Shown here piece by piece: positions 8,564-18,331 of a DNA stretch of 64,000 nt (position 1 is its first letter; each line of letters starts with the position of its first letter). Made by a program: the position numbers and the translations under genes. The notes beneath the pieces were generated by a model. That model was given only the letters and a program-made list of their open reading frames with translations, made no database searches and had not been told where the DNA came from. Source of the DNA: Aestuariibacter sp. (GTDB taxonomy: Bacteria; Pseudomonadota; Gammaproteobacteria; Enterobacterales; Alteromonadaceae). Location of the stretch: NCBI GenBank assembly GCA_017794925.1, contig CP051238.1:1451916-1515915 (forward strand), read 5' to 3'.

Positions 8564-9361
8564 TTACACAGCCTGTACGGCTTGTTGTTGGGTAGATAAA
8601 AACGTGAGAAGTGTGTTGTTAAACGTATCTGGCGTAGTGACTGAGGACGCGTGGCCGCCATAGTCAAACGCTTGAAGCTGTGCATTGGGCAACTTATTTG
8701 CCAGATTAAGCGACTGCAGCCAGGGTACCAATACATCGTCTTTGTTTGCATAAACCAAAGTACGTGTTTGTATTTGTGCCAATGAGGCGTCGATATCAAA
8801 CTGACTCAACGCTTCAATGCGTTTGAGCAAATTTGCCTGATTAGGGAAGTGCGCCAGCATGTGGGCTTCTTCCTGTTCAAGCTCGGTGATATGGCGGGCA
8901 ATGTAATCCGGTGGGTACAGGATTAGCGCCTGCATTTGCAAAAACATCTGTGGCTCACTGTTCGCCAGCAATGCCTTGCGAATAGCGAAGCATCGCAGGG
9001 TATGCGGGTTGGGCTGCGACCAGGCGTTCACCACGACCAGATTGTTTATTAATGCTGGTTGGGTTTTGGCGAGTAATAACCCAACCAAACCGCCCAGCGC
9101 ATGCCCGACAAAATCACACCGGGTAACCGACAATGACGCTAACAGGGTCAATAGCTCATCGGCCATATGCTCAATACTGTAATCATCGGGCAGCGTAGCC
9201 GGACTGCGCCCTGTGCCTGCGTGATCGTAAAGTAATATGCGGTAGTCTTTACCGAACGCGGCCAATTGTCCTTTCCAGAAATGTGCTGAGCCGCCCAGAC
9301 CGGAAGAAAATACCAAAACAGGCGCTGAGTCTAACTGGCTGCCATGCCATTCATAGTGCAT
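8564..9361 (-). CDS. rutD: Aminoacrylate hydrolase RutD
   Basis: RutD is an alpha/beta-hydrolase-fold protein that speeds conversion of aminoacrylate to malonic semialdehyde and ammonia. The 265-residue sequence has the oxyanion-hole region SSGLGGSAHFW, the cap and core YDHAGTGRSPATLPDDYSIEHMADEL, and the nucleophile elbow FVGHALGGLVG. The elbow Ser is replaced by Ala, as it is in E. coli RutD, so this is a family trait and not damage. The C-terminal GGHASSV carries the usual His. It is 6 bases downstream of rutC. Confidence 0.93.
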   Translation of the reverse strand: MHYEWHGSQLDSAPVLVFSSGLGGSAHFWKGQLAAFGKDYRILLYDHAGTGRSPATLPDDYSIEHMADELLTLLASLSVTRCDFVGHALGGLVGLLLAKTQPALINNLVVVNAWSQPNPHTLRCFAIRKALLANSEPQMFLQMQALILYPPDYIARHITELEQEEAHMLAHFPNQANLLKRIEALSQFDIDASLAQIQTRTLVYANKDDVLVPWLQSLNLANKLPNAQLQAFDYGGHASSVTTPDTFNNTLLTFLSTQQQAVQAV

Positions 9362-9367
9362 AGACGC

Positions 9368-9751
9368 TTATCCGATATGGGCAACGCTGGCTATTTCGAT
9401 TAAGGCATCTGGCTTCACCAGTTCAACCTTAATGCAGTAACGTGCAGGTTTTTCGCCAGGGAAATACGACGCGTAAACTTCATTCACGGCTTTGTAGTTA
9501 TCCCAGTCGGTAATGAAAATGGAGTTAAAGGTAATGTCGTCCATGGTGCCACCGGCTTCTTCCACCACACTTTTAATGGTTTCCAGAACATGACGGGTTT
9601 GCTCAGCAGCATCGCCTACGTGCACAACATCGTTGTTCTCATCAAAGGGCAACGTGCCCGATACATACAGAATATTGTCTGCCATCGAACCGGGTACAAA
9701 AGGCGCAATGGGGGTACTGGTTCCCGCAGGAATAATGGCTTTTTTACTCAT
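9368..9751 (-). CDS. rutC: RutC, YjgF/RidA-family aminoacrylate deaminase
   Basis: This 127-residue member of the RidA/YjgF trimer family acts on (peroxy)aminoacrylate in the Rut pathway. It opens with the RutC-type [36 protein letters not shown] and ends with the active-site region [26 protein letters not shown], which carries the family Arg. The gene is separated from rutB by 21 bases. Confidence 0.94.
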   Translation of the reverse strand: MSKKAIIPAGTSTPIAPFVPGSMADNILYVSGTLPFDENNDVVHVGDAAEQTRHVLETIKSVVEEAGGTMDDITFNSIFITDWDNYKAVNEVYASYFPGEKPARYCIKVELVKPDALIEIASVAHIG

Positions 9752-9772
9752 GACCTGTTTCCTTGGTGTTAA

Positions 9773-10513
9773 CTATGCTTGTTCGGCAAATAAGTGACAG
9801 AAATCGCTGGTTTGAGACACCCAGCCAAAAAACGTTTCAATGTTATAAAGTGACGCAGTTTGAATCTCTGGTGGACCGGCCTGGTGAGTGGCATCTGCCA
9901 GCACCACACCAAAATATTCCAGAAAGAATCCATCCCTTAAGGTGGACTCAACACATACGTTGGTAGCGATGCCGGTGAAGACCAGATTGCGAATGCCGCG
10001 ACTGCGCAACATGCTGTCCAGGTTGGTATTGTAAAAGCCGCTGTAACGGGTCTTCGGGATCACAATATCACCGGCTTGAGGGGTTAACTCATCCACCAGG
10101 TCGTAATCCCAGGTGCCCTTCGCCAGCAGTGAACCCATGAGTTCTGGATTCTTACGCATGGTTTTTAGCGCATTGGATTTATACCAATTGGGCGAGCCTG
10201 GCCCACCCGCTTCCTTGTACTCCGGGTCCCAACCATTCTGAAAGAACACCACTGGCATACCAACGGCGCGGGCGGTGTTGAGGACTTTAATTGTGTTAGC
10301 AATCACAGGTTGTGTGGTTGATACATCAAAGCCCGCTTTGTCCAGATAACCCATTTTACTGGCATAGGCATTTTGCAAATCCACCACAATCACGGCGGTT
10401 TTCACCGGATCCAGCAACAGCGGCTCTGGCCTGGCATGAAGAACAGGCGCCGCCTTATCACCCTCTTCTGCAGCAAAATAGCCTGATATTTCAATCGGCG
10501 CTGTCGTTACCAT
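9773..10513 (-). CDS. rutB: Ureidoacrylate amidohydrolase
   Basis: RutB hydrolyses ureidoacrylate (or the peracid) to release carbamate and aminoacrylate. The 246-residue isochorismatase-fold protein shows the catalytic triad regions: Asp in [21 protein letters not shown], Lys in [14 protein letters not shown], and Cys in [22 protein letters not shown]. The start codon overlaps the rutA stop by one base (TAATG arrangement), consistent with coupled translation. Confidence 0.95.
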   Translation of the reverse strand: MVTTAPIEISGYFAAEEGDKAAPVLHARPEPLLLDPVKTAVIVVDLQNAYASKMGYLDKAGFDVSTTQPVIANTIKVLNTARAVGMPVVFFQNGWDPEYKEAGGPGSPNWYKSNALKTMRKNPELMGSLLAKGTWDYDLVDELTPQAGDIVIPKTRYSGFYNTNLDSMLRSRGIRNLVFTGIATNVCVESTLRDGFFLEYFGVVLADATHQAGPPEIQTASLYNIETFFGWVSQTSDFCHLFAEQA

Positions 10514-11601
10514 TATGCCGCTCCCGGTGTGGCGGTAACGTGCTGTCTTGACTTCATTAATGGCTGAATTTTGGTGCCAAAATCATCCATACCTTTTATA
10601 AAATCATCGAAAGTCAGTAAGACACCGCCGCACCCTGGCACGGTGGCAATCTCATCTAACATGGCAGCAACCGATGCATAAGACCCTACTAAGGTGCCCA
10701 TGTTCAGGTTGACTGCTGATGTGGGGTTGGTCATGTCTCTGACGTTAGTATCTTTACCGGAGGTTTTGTCTGCTGCGCCTTGTTCTGCCATCCAGTCCAG
10801 CGCACTTTGGTCCTTACCCTCTTTATACAGTTCCCATTTTGCCATGGCCTTTTCGTCGGTTTCATCGGCGATCACCATAATGAGTACTGCAGAGTCGACT
10901 TTGCGTTCTTCCTTGGCCGCCGCTTCAATTAATCGCTCAGCAGTAGGCGCAAAGGCGGTTGGGCTATTGACCCCTTTACCAAAGCAGAAGTTGTAGTCTG
11001 CGTGCTTGGCGGAAAATGCCATGCCTGCTGCACTTTGCCCTGCACAAATAATCGGGATCGGGCGCTGTGGTTTCGGTAGCATACGGCAATCATCCATTTG
11101 GAAATGCTCGCCTTTGAAATCACTTTGTCCGGTTTCCCACAGTTCTTTCACTACCGTAATGTACTCTTCAAGGTACTCGTAACGGTTGCCAAAGAACTGA
11201 TCGCCCGGCCACATTCCCATTTGTGAGTACTCAGGGCGCTGCCAGCCAGTAACCAGATTGACGCCAAATCGTCCGTTTGAAATGGAATCAATAGTAGTCG
11301 CCATTCTGGCCATGACCGCTGGTGGTAACACCAGGGTGGCAGCTGTGGCATAGAGTTTAATTTTAGAAGTAACCGCGGCAAGTCCCGCCATCAGCGTAAA
11401 AGATTCAAGGTTGTAATCCCAAAACTCAGTTTCACCACCAAAGCCCCGAAACTTGATCATGGATAACGCAAAATCCAGTCCATAAGCCTCGGCTTTCAGA
11501 ACGATTTCTTTGTTTAAATCAAAGCTCGGTTTGTACTGGGGTGATGTTTTGGAAATAAGCCAGCCATTGTTGCCAATAGGAATAAATACGCCGATATCCA
11601 T
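10513..11601 (-). CDS. rutA: Pyrimidine monooxygenase RutA
   Basis: RutA is the luciferase-family flavoenzyme that opens the uracil/thymine ring between N3 and C4 using FMNH2 and O2. The 362-residue protein is full length: [86 protein letters not shown], and the C-terminal [27 protein letters not shown] precedes the ATG. It begins the operon and faces rutR across about 270 bases. Confidence 0.97.
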   Translation of the reverse strand: MDIGVFIPIGNNGWLISKTSPQYKPSFDLNKEIVLKAEAYGLDFALSMIKFRGFGGETEFWDYNLESFTLMAGLAAVTSKIKLYATAATLVLPPAVMARMATTIDSISNGRFGVNLVTGWQRPEYSQMGMWPGDQFFGNRYEYLEEYITVVKELWETGQSDFKGEHFQMDDCRMLPKPQRPIPIICAGQSAAGMAFSAKHADYNFCFGKGVNSPTAFAPTAERLIEAAAKEERKVDSAVLIMVIADETDEKAMAKWELYKEGKDQSALDWMAEQGAADKTSGKDTNVRDMTNPTSAVNLNMGTLVGSYASVAAMLDEIATVPGCGGVLLTFDDFIKGMDDFGTKIQPLMKSRQHVTATPGAA

Positions 11602-11760
11602 ATTACTTCTCCCTTTTAATAAAATGTCGTTAGATGCTTTTTATTTACGGATGAGCAGCCTGTGTCACCACAGGTCCGCTCAAATAATATTCAGCATAAA
11701 GTGGGCCAACTATTATTATTTATATTAATCAGTGGCTTATCGATTTTTAATGCTTGAAAG

Positions 11761-11776
11761 TGGACTTACTGGTCCA
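11761..11776. promoter_or_regulatory. Candidate RutR operator
   Basis: TGGACTTACTGGTCCA lies in the divergent rutA-rutR region. The outer TGGAC/GTCCA bases are palindromic, and one half (CTGGTCCAA) is close to the TGGTCAA half of the known E. coli RutR palindrome; the other half is weak. The site is a plausible but imperfect autoregulatory operator. Confidence 0.4.
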
Positions 11777-11874
11777 ATTTGGAGCGTTGAATTGTTTATC
11801 TTGTACTCAACTGGTGCAATGCGCAGCATCGTGTAGAATTGACATGCAGCACAATTAAAGGAATTTACGTACTG

Positions 11875-12558
11875 ATGAAGTCTTCTTCTGCCGATCAGTC
11901 TGCGGCATCTAAAAAGCCGGCTCGCGTGTTTAAACCGTCTACCCAAAGACGGCGGGAAAGAGCATTACAGGACAAACGAGAGCGCGTAATGAAAGCCGCT
12001 TTAGCCTTGTTTTCTAAGCATGGGGTAAACGGCACCAGCGTCGAACAAATTGCCGCTAAGGCCAAAGTGTCCAAAACTAATCTGCTTTATTACTTCTCCA
12101 GCAAGGAACAGCTGTATCTGGATGTGATTAAGCATTTGCTGGATGTGTGGCTAAAACCACTGCATCAGTTCAGTGTTGAGCAAAACGCCATTGATACTCT
12201 TACCAACTACATAAAGGTGAAGCTGGAAATGTCGCGCGACAATCCGGCTGAGTCCAAATTATTCTGTATGGAAGTAGTACAAGGCGCACCGCTACTGCTA
12301 AATGAGCTGGAGTCGCCACTGTGTAAACTGGTAGAGGAAAAGGCCAAGGTGATTCGTGCCTGGATCAATCAAGGGCAACTGGACGAAGTAGACCCTTACC
12401 ACCTGATTTTCAGCATTTGGGCTATCACCCAGCACTACGCGGATTTTGGCGTACAGGTAAAAGCCGTTACCGGAAAAGACCTGAATGATCCGGACTTTTT
12501 CCAAAGCACACTGTCATCGGTTACACACATCATTTTGGGTAGCATTCGCCCTAAGTAG
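11875..12558 (+). CDS. rutR: TetR-family regulator RutR
   Basis: RutR is the uracil/thymine-responsive repressor of the rut operon. The 227-residue protein has a basic N-terminal extension (KKPARVFKPSTQRRRERALQDKRERVMKAAL), then the TetR helix-turn-helix (LFSKHGVNGTSVEQIAAKAKVSKTNLLYYFSSKEQLY), and a RutR-type ligand domain ending FGVQVKAVTGKDLNDPDFFQS. It is transcribed away from rutA, which fits divergent control. I chose ATG 11875 with AAAGGA upstream; a TTG 36 bases earlier is less likely. Confidence 0.93.
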   Translation: MKSSSADQSAASKKPARVFKPSTQRRRERALQDKRERVMKAALALFSKHGVNGTSVEQIAAKAKVSKTNLLYYFSSKEQLYLDVIKHLLDVWLKPLHQFSVEQNAIDTLTNYIKVKLEMSRDNPAESKLFCMEVVQGAPLLLNELESPLCKLVEEKAKVIRAWINQGQLDEVDPYHLIFSIWAITQHYADFGVQVKAVTGKDLNDPDFFQSTLSSVTHIILGSIRPK

Positions 12559-12580
12559 CGATGTGTCGTTTCTTCTCCGT

Positions 12581-12784
12581 CGTCCCGGAAAGTACGGGGC
12601 ACTTATCCCTATCCGTCGTCCCGGAAAGTGCGGAGCACTTATCCGGGAACTTAGAAAAGAAAGAGGGTTGTTTTGATATCACGGCCTTTTTTAGTAGATC
12701 CCGGGGCAAGCTAAGGTCCCGGGGCAAGCCCGGGATGACGGGGAGGAGGTCGTCCCGGAAAGTGCGAAGCACTTATCCGGGATC
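12581..12784. repeat. Composite block of hairpin intergenic repeats
   Basis: Three copies of CGTCCCGGAAAGTxCGxxGC + ACTTATCC lie at about 12581, 12617 and 12751. Each folds on itself (AGTGC with GCACT, TCCCGGA with TCCGGGA); the first has lost its right arm. Between copies, CCCGGGGCAAGC occurs twice (from 12700 and 12718), and TCCCGGG/CCCGGGA pair at 12717-12735. The block ends at the stop codon of the chemoreceptor and separates it from convergent rutR, where it could also act as a transcription barrier. Confidence 0.8.
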
Positions 12785-14704
12785 TTACAGTTTAAACTTA
12801 CTCACTTCGTCGTCGAGTTGCTTGGCAAGTTCTGCCATTGTCTTACTTGTTGCTACCATCTGCTTGGCAGACCGCAGGTTATTGTCGCTGTTATCACTGA
12901 TATCGTGAATATTGCGATTAATGTCCTCTACGACCACACTTTGCTCGTCTGTTGCGGTAGCGACTTGCGTGTTAATGCCGTGAATTAGCTGAATATCGTC
13001 GGCAATTTCTTTTAACATGGCGTCAATTTGTTGAGCTGCATCTACCACATCGGTCGTTTGCTTATTGCTGATCCGCATTTGCTCAACAGCAGCTTGAGAC
13101 TCTTGTTTAAAGCTGTCTATTTTGCTTTGGATTTCTTCGGTTGAAGTTGCAGCGCGCTGTGCCAGTGTGCGCACTTCATCTGCAACTACCGAGAAACCGC
13201 GGCCGTGGTCGCCAGCACGTGCCGCTTCAATTGCGGCATTCAGTGCAAGCAGGTTAGTTTGGTCTGAAATGCCGCGAATGGTTTCTAAAATACTCATAAT
13301 GTCATCAGTATGAGAGTCTAATGATTCAATCACGCCGGTGACATTATTGATTTGGCCTGCCAGTTGGTTAATGGTGTCTGCTGCCTTTTGGGTAAATGCC
13401 TGGCCATTTGCTGACGCACTGGCACTGTGGTTAGCACTGTTGGCCGCATCATGCGCAGATTGGGCGATTTCGTTCACCGTGCTGCCCATTTGATTTAAGG
13501 CGGTTGCTACCTGCATAGTACGATCGCGCTGGGTTTCACTATTGGTTTCAGTCAGCGCAGACTGCTCTGCTACCTGAGCGGCCGACTGGCGAATTTGTAC
13601 ACTGGTTTCGGCAACGTTGGTTAATATACCATGCAGACTGGCGGTAAACTGGTTAAAGCCCTCTACCAGCTTGCGGGTTTCTTTTTGATCGGGTAGTGGG
13701 ATGCGCGTTGTTAAGTCACCCTGGCCATTACCCAATTGCGTAAATACACTGGCGAGGCTTTCCAGCGGCTTGCTAATACTGCCAGCAAACCAAACGCCCA
13801 ATAGGGCAAAGCCCAGTGCAATGATGATAGACCAGGTGATCATCGACACACTGGCACTGTTCATTTCAGTATAAAGCTCACTAACCGGAACCTGAGCAAT
13901 TACATACCAGCCTGCGCTTTTTACATAGGTGCTGGCATATAGCATGCCTTCGCCGTCGACGTCACCGCGCACGAGGTTAAAGTCTTGCTTGGTCAGCAAT
14001 GTGCTGGCAATGGTATTGGAGGTAATATCACGAAGATGCGCCTTACCCAGCAAGTCGGTTTTACCGTGAGCATTGATCGTGCCTTTTTCGTCAGCCATAA
14101 AAATGAAGCCACTCTCGGCAATCTTTACGCTGTTAAGCACTGCCATCAGGTCATCGACAGACTTGGCAACGCCCGACATACCGCGTCCATTTACCTGCTG
14201 GTAATTGGCAAACAACCGGTAACCTTGTCCGGGTTCGTTATACAGGCTCAATGAAATCGGTTGGCCGCTGTCTTTATAAGCGAAAAACCAGCCATCGTAC
14301 TGGTCGTTTTTGAGTACGCGCAGAAAGCCGTCCTGATTCCAGTACTTATGCGTTTGACGATCGACAAAAGAGGTAACAGTGAGATCGTTAAAACTTTTAA
14401 GCTGGCCCAGGTACTTTACCAACTGTGCCTCGCCCGCTGGTTTCGCACCAGCTTGCGACCAGGCAATGACGTCGGGGTTATTTGCAATTGAGTAAGCAAC
14501 GGACTTCATTACCGCTACTTCCTTATCAACCCGGTTAGCCACCTGCTTAACCATATTGGGCAATTGCACTGACTCCATGTTTTGCTCAACTAACTGTCTG
14601 GCAATGTACTGCTGGATCGTCCCGACCAACAGGGTAGATGCCAGTACGGCAATCACCAGAATAAAAATTAATTTTTGTTTAATACTAAGGGATGCAAAAC
14701 GCAT
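12785..14704 (-). CDS. Methyl-accepting chemotaxis protein with Cache sensor
   Basis: The 639-residue receptor has a first membrane helix at about 10-29, a periplasmic double-Cache-like domain to about 280 (with [35 protein letters not shown] and GESGF-like [16 protein letters not shown]), a second helix near 285-305, HAMP, and a cytoplasmic signalling domain with the hairpin tip [34 protein letters not shown]. It lies downstream of nagP on the same strand. In Shewanella-type nag loci a chemoreceptor is part of the regulon, so chitin-derived sugars are a plausible signal, although the neighbouring rut operon makes pyrimidines an alternative. No sigma-28 promoter was recognised. Confidence 0.9.
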   Translation of the reverse strand: MRFASLSIKQKLIFILVIAVLASTLLVGTIQQYIARQLVEQNMESVQLPNMVKQVANRVDKEVAVMKSVAYSIANNPDVIAWSQAGAKPAGEAQLVKYLGQLKSFNDLTVTSFVDRQTHKYWNQDGFLRVLKNDQYDGWFFAYKDSGQPISLSLYNEPGQGYRLFANYQQVNGRGMSGVAKSVDDLMAVLNSVKIAESGFIFMADEKGTINAHGKTDLLGKAHLRDITSNTIASTLLTKQDFNLVRGDVDGEGMLYASTYVKSAGWYVIAQVPVSELYTEMNSASVSMITWSIIIALGFALLGVWFAGSISKPLESLASVFTQLGNGQGDLTTRIPLPDQKETRKLVEGFNQFTASLHGILTNVAETSVQIRQSAAQVAEQSALTETNSETQRDRTMQVATALNQMGSTVNEIAQSAHDAANSANHSASASANGQAFTQKAADTINQLAGQINNVTGVIESLDSHTDDIMSILETIRGISDQTNLLALNAAIEAARAGDHGRGFSVVADEVRTLAQRAATSTEEIQSKIDSFKQESQAAVEQMRISNKQTTDVVDAAQQIDAMLKEIADDIQLIHGINTQVATATDEQSVVVEDINRNIHDISDNSDNNLRSAKQMVATSKTMAELAKQLDDEVSKFKL

Positions 14705-14847
14705 GGATACAACTCAACTGTGCAACATAAAAAACCAGACCGAATGGTCCAATCTAAAAGGTCTTAACGGCAGTTACAAGTGAATTGGCTGAAAAATTGC
14801 TCTATGTTTGAAGGGTGTAAAAATAGCGTTAAAAGTGTGTGTGAATT

Positions 14848-14880
14848 GCCCCTGAACAGTGCTTTTTGCTGTTCAGGGGC
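14848..14880. terminator. Hairpin after nagP
   Basis: GCCCCTGAACAG (14848-14859) and CTGTTCAGGGGC (14869-14880) form a perfect 12-bp stem just past the nagP stop. No T-tract follows on the minus strand, so it may act as an mRNA 3'-end stabiliser or weak terminator between nagP and the chemoreceptor. Confidence 0.6.
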
Positions 14881-14889
14881 GTGGTCTTC

Positions 14890-16203
14890 TTACCAGCTGC
14901 GCTTCTTGTGACCGAACAATGCGTAATAACAAATGAAGGCATAGCAGGGGAGCATTACGGCATAAGCGGATTGTGCGTCGAGTGCGTCCGACAACCCGCC
15001 GTACACCAATGGCAGAATAGCGCCACCGGCGATACCCATGATCAGAATCGCCGATCCTTTCGGAGTCAACTTACCTAAGTCTGCTAGTGCCAATGGCCAC
15101 ACTGTAGGCCATACCATGGCATTAGCCAGTCCCAGTAATGCAATCAAAGTAACGGTATCCGGCAGTGTTTGAATGCCTGTCCAGCCCCACAGCACAATGG
15201 ATATTGTATGGGATTGGTCGGAACCCAGCATAATCCCTGCTGTAAATACCACTCCTAATATACCGGACATCAACATGGCTTTGGATTGGCTAATCAGGCG
15301 GGGTATACAAAATAGTCCCAAGAAGTAGCCAATTACCATGGCGGTCATAGTGAATGAGGTAAGCGATGTCGCATTGGCAACGCCCAGTGACGAGCCATAT
15401 AAACCGATAGTATCACCGGCAATCACCTCAACGCCCACGTAACAAAACAGGGTGATGGCGCCCAATACCAGGTGCGGGAATTGCAACACGCCGCTGGCTT
15501 GTGTGCTGTCGTTGCTATCATCACTCTCAAATTGAATGTCCGGTAAGTTTACGCGCATCAGACCCAGGGCCAGAATACCCAACGCGATAGCGATCCCTAT
15601 ATACGGCTGAATGAGCTGGCTCGACATCTCGTTTAGCTGCGCAGTGCGATCAGCTTCAGGCAGTTGAGCCAGGCTCACCTGACTGACATCGCTGAAGTTA
15701 CCCAATACCAACGCGGTGAATAACAGCGGAGCTAATACGCCCGCAAATTTGTTCAGTAAGCCCATAAAGGCAATACGCGCTGCGGCACTGTCTTGTGAAC
15801 CCAAGTGCACAATAAACGGGTTAGACGCGGTTTGCAGAATGGTCAGGCCGGAACCTACAACAAACTGGGCAATCAAGAACACGGCGAAGGTTTTACTTAA
15901 TGCTGCTGGTACAAACAACAAGCAGCCGAAGGCAATCATGGCCAACCCCAGTGACATCCCTTTTTTATAACCTGTGACTTCCAGTATTTTGGCCATGGGT
16001 AATGCCATTACCACATAGGCAACATAAAAGCAGAACGCAATGAATAGCGCTTCCATTTCGCTAAGCTCACAGACCATTTGCAGGAAGGGAATAAGGGCCC
16101 CGTTTAACCAGGTCACAAACCCAAAGATGAAGAACAACAGGCCAATAGTGAGTATGGGCATCAGGCTTTGCATACCTGTGCGCGGTAGGGTTTGTGTTGT
16201 CAT
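14890..16203 (-). CDS. nagP: N-acetylglucosamine MFS transporter NagP
   Basis: NagP is an FucP-type major-facilitator permease that imports free GlcNAc across the inner membrane. The 437-residue sequence has twelve hydrophobic segments and the FucP/NagP patterns FFIFGFVTWLNGALIPFLQ, AFCFYVAYVVMALPMAKILEVTGYKKGM, and QTASNPFIVHLGSQDSAAARIAFMGLLNKFAGVLAPLLF. Its start overlaps the nagA stop by 4 bp. Import of unphosphorylated sugar explains the need for NagK in the same operon. Confidence 0.93.
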   Translation of the reverse strand: MTTQTLPRTGMQSLMPILTIGLLFFIFGFVTWLNGALIPFLQMVCELSEMEALFIAFCFYVAYVVMALPMAKILEVTGYKKGMSLGLAMIAFGCLLFVPAALSKTFAVFLIAQFVVGSGLTILQTASNPFIVHLGSQDSAAARIAFMGLLNKFAGVLAPLLFTALVLGNFSDVSQVSLAQLPEADRTAQLNEMSSQLIQPYIGIAIALGILALGLMRVNLPDIQFESDDSNDSTQASGVLQFPHLVLGAITLFCYVGVEVIAGDTIGLYGSSLGVANATSLTSFTMTAMVIGYFLGLFCIPRLISQSKAMLMSGILGVVFTAGIMLGSDQSHTISIVLWGWTGIQTLPDTVTLIALLGLANAMVWPTVWPLALADLGKLTPKGSAILIMGIAGGAILPLVYGGLSDALDAQSAYAVMLPCYAFICYYALFGHKKRSW

Positions 16204-17330
16204 GCTGTCGCTTCCTGTTCTGCGGCTACCGGCTTACCGTGCAGCCATATGTTGTTTATTGTTAAGTTATTATCCAGTAACAGTAAATTAGCTTGCTGAC
16301 CAATGGCAATGCTACCCAGCGTATTCTGCAACGACATAAATTGCGCCGGAGTCTGGCTGGCCATTTGGCTGCACGCTGCCAGACTAAAGCCAAGATCGCG
16401 ATGGGTATTCAATACGGCCTGATGCATGTCCAGGCACGAACCGGCCAGTGTGCCGTCTGGCGTGGTCAGTTTGCCGCCGTGACGGGTAATGGTGGTATCA
16501 AAAAAGGCCAGCTCATCCATGTCGCAACCCACATGCGCCATGGCATCGGTAACCAGCATAATGTGCTGTGGGCCCTTGGCTTTAATCGCGAGCGCCGCAC
16601 TTTGCGGGTGAACGTGGTGATGATCAACTATCAGGCCACAATACGCGTCGCTATTTAATGCGGCGCCCACCATGCCCGGCTCGCGGGATTGCAGGGCAGA
16701 CATGGCATTGTATAAATGGGTAAAGCCAGTCGCACCCGCATCGAGTGCCGCCTGGGTTTGCTCAAACGTGGCGTTGCTGTGACCCAGGGCGACCACTACA
16801 CCTTCCGCGGTTAATTCCTTAATAAAGCTCAAGGGGACATTGTCGGGCGCGACGGTAACAAGTACTCTGCCTAAATCCTTGCGGGTCAGAATAGCCAGCT
16901 CAGAGTCCTTTGGCGTACGAATGAATTGTGCGTCATGCACGCCCTTTTTCTTAGTATGAATAAAAGGGCCCTCGTAGTGCACGCCCACAATAGTCGGGTG
17001 TTTACGCTCAATGGCCTCGGCAATGGCATCGCCCGCTTTCGCCATCACTTGCTCGCAATCGGTAATGAGGGTGGGCAGCAATGAGGTGGTACCAAATTGC
17101 AAATGGGCACGGGCTAATACATCCAGGCTATCGTAGTCCAAATGTTGGTTAAACAGCACACCGCCGCCGCCATTGACCTGTGTGTCAACATAGCCGGGTA
17201 GCAGCGTACCGGAGGTAACTGGCGAATCGCCCGCTTCATCGATGCGCGTGATCACGCCCTGCTCAATGGTGATAGCGGCATTATTTAACATGCCTGCCGG
17301 GGTGATGACGCGTTCAACACATAATTTCAT
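16200..17330 (-). CDS. nagA: N-acetylglucosamine-6-phosphate deacetylase
   Basis: NagA removes acetate from GlcNAc-6-P. The 376-residue amidohydrolase-fold protein has the family pieces in order: LLPGYVDTQVNGGGGVLFN, VHYEGPFIHTKKKGVHDAQFI, VALGHSNATFEQ, ATGFTHLYNAMSALQSREPGMVGAAL, the catalytic Asp in MLVTDAMAHVG, and TLAGSCLDMHQAVLN. It lies 2 bases after nagB-II and overlaps nagP, so the four genes form one tight operon. Confidence 0.96.
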   Translation of the reverse strand: MKLCVERVITPAGMLNNAAITIEQGVITRIDEAGDSPVTSGTLLPGYVDTQVNGGGGVLFNQHLDYDSLDVLARAHLQFGTTSLLPTLITDCEQVMAKAGDAIAEAIERKHPTIVGVHYEGPFIHTKKKGVHDAQFIRTPKDSELAILTRKDLGRVLVTVAPDNVPLSFIKELTAEGVVVALGHSNATFEQTQAALDAGATGFTHLYNAMSALQSREPGMVGAALNSDAYCGLIVDHHHVHPQSAALAIKAKGPQHIMLVTDAMAHVGCDMDELAFFDTTITRHGGKLTTPDGTLAGSCLDMHQAVLNTHRDLGFSLAACSQMASQTPAQFMSLQNTLGSIAIGQQANLLLLDNNLTINNIWLHGKPVAAEQEATA

Positions 17331-17332
17331 GG

Positions 17333-18331
17333 TTATACCGTTTGAGTCACTTTGTTTAATCCAGGCGGTGCATCGGGGTTTAAACCCATGTCGGCGGCCA
17401 CTTGCTCGATATCCAGGTAAAAGCGCTGCATTAACAGCAAGGGCAGTAATCTGGGGTGCAATGCCTTGTTGATATTTGCCAGCTTAACAACTTTTGCGCG
17501 TCGGCGGCTAATATCATCGATCATTGAACGGTGAAACGAGTGTGACTCGTCCTCAATCTCTAAATCAATGATAGATAGCGGCTTTTCGGCCAGTGTAACC
17601 GGGCCGTGAATAAATTCAGCACTGCTGAAGGACTCGGCGTGAATGCCTAATACTTCCTTGAGTTTGAGCGCTACTTCGCGGGCAATGGCATAACCGAACG
17701 CCCGGCCAAGCACGATACAATTGTGCACGCCGGTCAGATGCGCCTGTGTAAGCTGCTGTGGTTCATTGCACACGGCTTCAAGTGCCTCGGGAAGCAGGTT
17801 CAGCGACGCTTTTAGCTCAGTATTGCCCGACCATTCAGCGCATAATTGCAGTAATGCAGACAAGCTGGCCAGATAGCTTTTTGTCGCAGCCACGGCTTTT
17901 TCTTCGCCCGCTCGCACGGGCAACACTTCGTCGCATAGCTCTGCCAGTGGTGAGGTTTCGTCATTCACAATGGCAACGGTATAGGCACCGCCCGCTTTAG
18001 CATCTTTGGCCTGACGCAGAATATCCGGGCTACGGCCCGACTGTGAAATCACGATCACCAGCGCATTGGCAAGGCTTAGCTGCTTATTGAAAATACCCGA
18101 CACCGAGGGCGCAGCGGCGCATACCGGCAAACCCAGTTCTACTTCGAACAAGTATTTACCAAACACACCTGCGTGATCGGAAGACCCGCGGGCAATCATC
18201 ATGATCATGCCGGGCTTACGTTGCTTTAAGGTATTTGCAAGGCGTTCACAGATCGCTTGGTTGTGAGTTAACTGGCCGGCAATGGCGCTGGCGGCTTGCC
18301 TGGCTTCTTTCGCCATAATACTGCTGGTCAT
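17333..18331 (-). CDS. nagB-II: Glucosamine-6-phosphate deaminase NagB-II (SIS-type)
   Basis: This SIS-domain enzyme replaces classical NagB and turns GlcN-6-P into fructose-6-P and ammonia. The 332 residues hold two SIS domains: the first with IARGSSDHAGVFGKYLFE, VISQSGRSPDILRQA and VRAGEEKAVAATKSYLASL; the second with IVLGRAFGYAIAREVALKLKEVLGIHAESFSSAEFIHGP. Unlike glutamine-dependent GlmS there is no glutaminase domain. It overlaps nagK by 4 bp. SIS-type NagB with a BadF-type NagK is characteristic of Shewanella and Alteromonadales. Confidence 0.94.
   Translation of the reverse strand: MTSSIMAKEARQAASAIAGQLTHNQAICERLANTLKQRKPGMIMMIARGSSDHAGVFGKYLFEVELGLPVCAAAPSVSGIFNKQLSLANALVIVISQSGRSPDILRQAKDAKAGGAYTVAIVNDETSPLAELCDEVLPVRAGEEKAVAATKSYLASLSALLQLCAEWSGNTELKASLNLLPEALEAVCNEPQQLTQAHLTGVHNCIVLGRAFGYAIAREVALKLKEVLGIHAESFSSAEFIHGPVTLAEKPLSIIDLEIEDESHSFHRSMIDDISRRRAKVVKLANINKALHPRLLPLLLMQRFYLDIEQVAADMGLNPDAPPGLNKVTQTV

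Noticed and set aside
8564..9361. Loss of the nucleophile Ser in RutD (GHALGG) as a damaging mutation
   Set aside because: E. coli RutD has the same GHALG elbow, so this is normal for the family.
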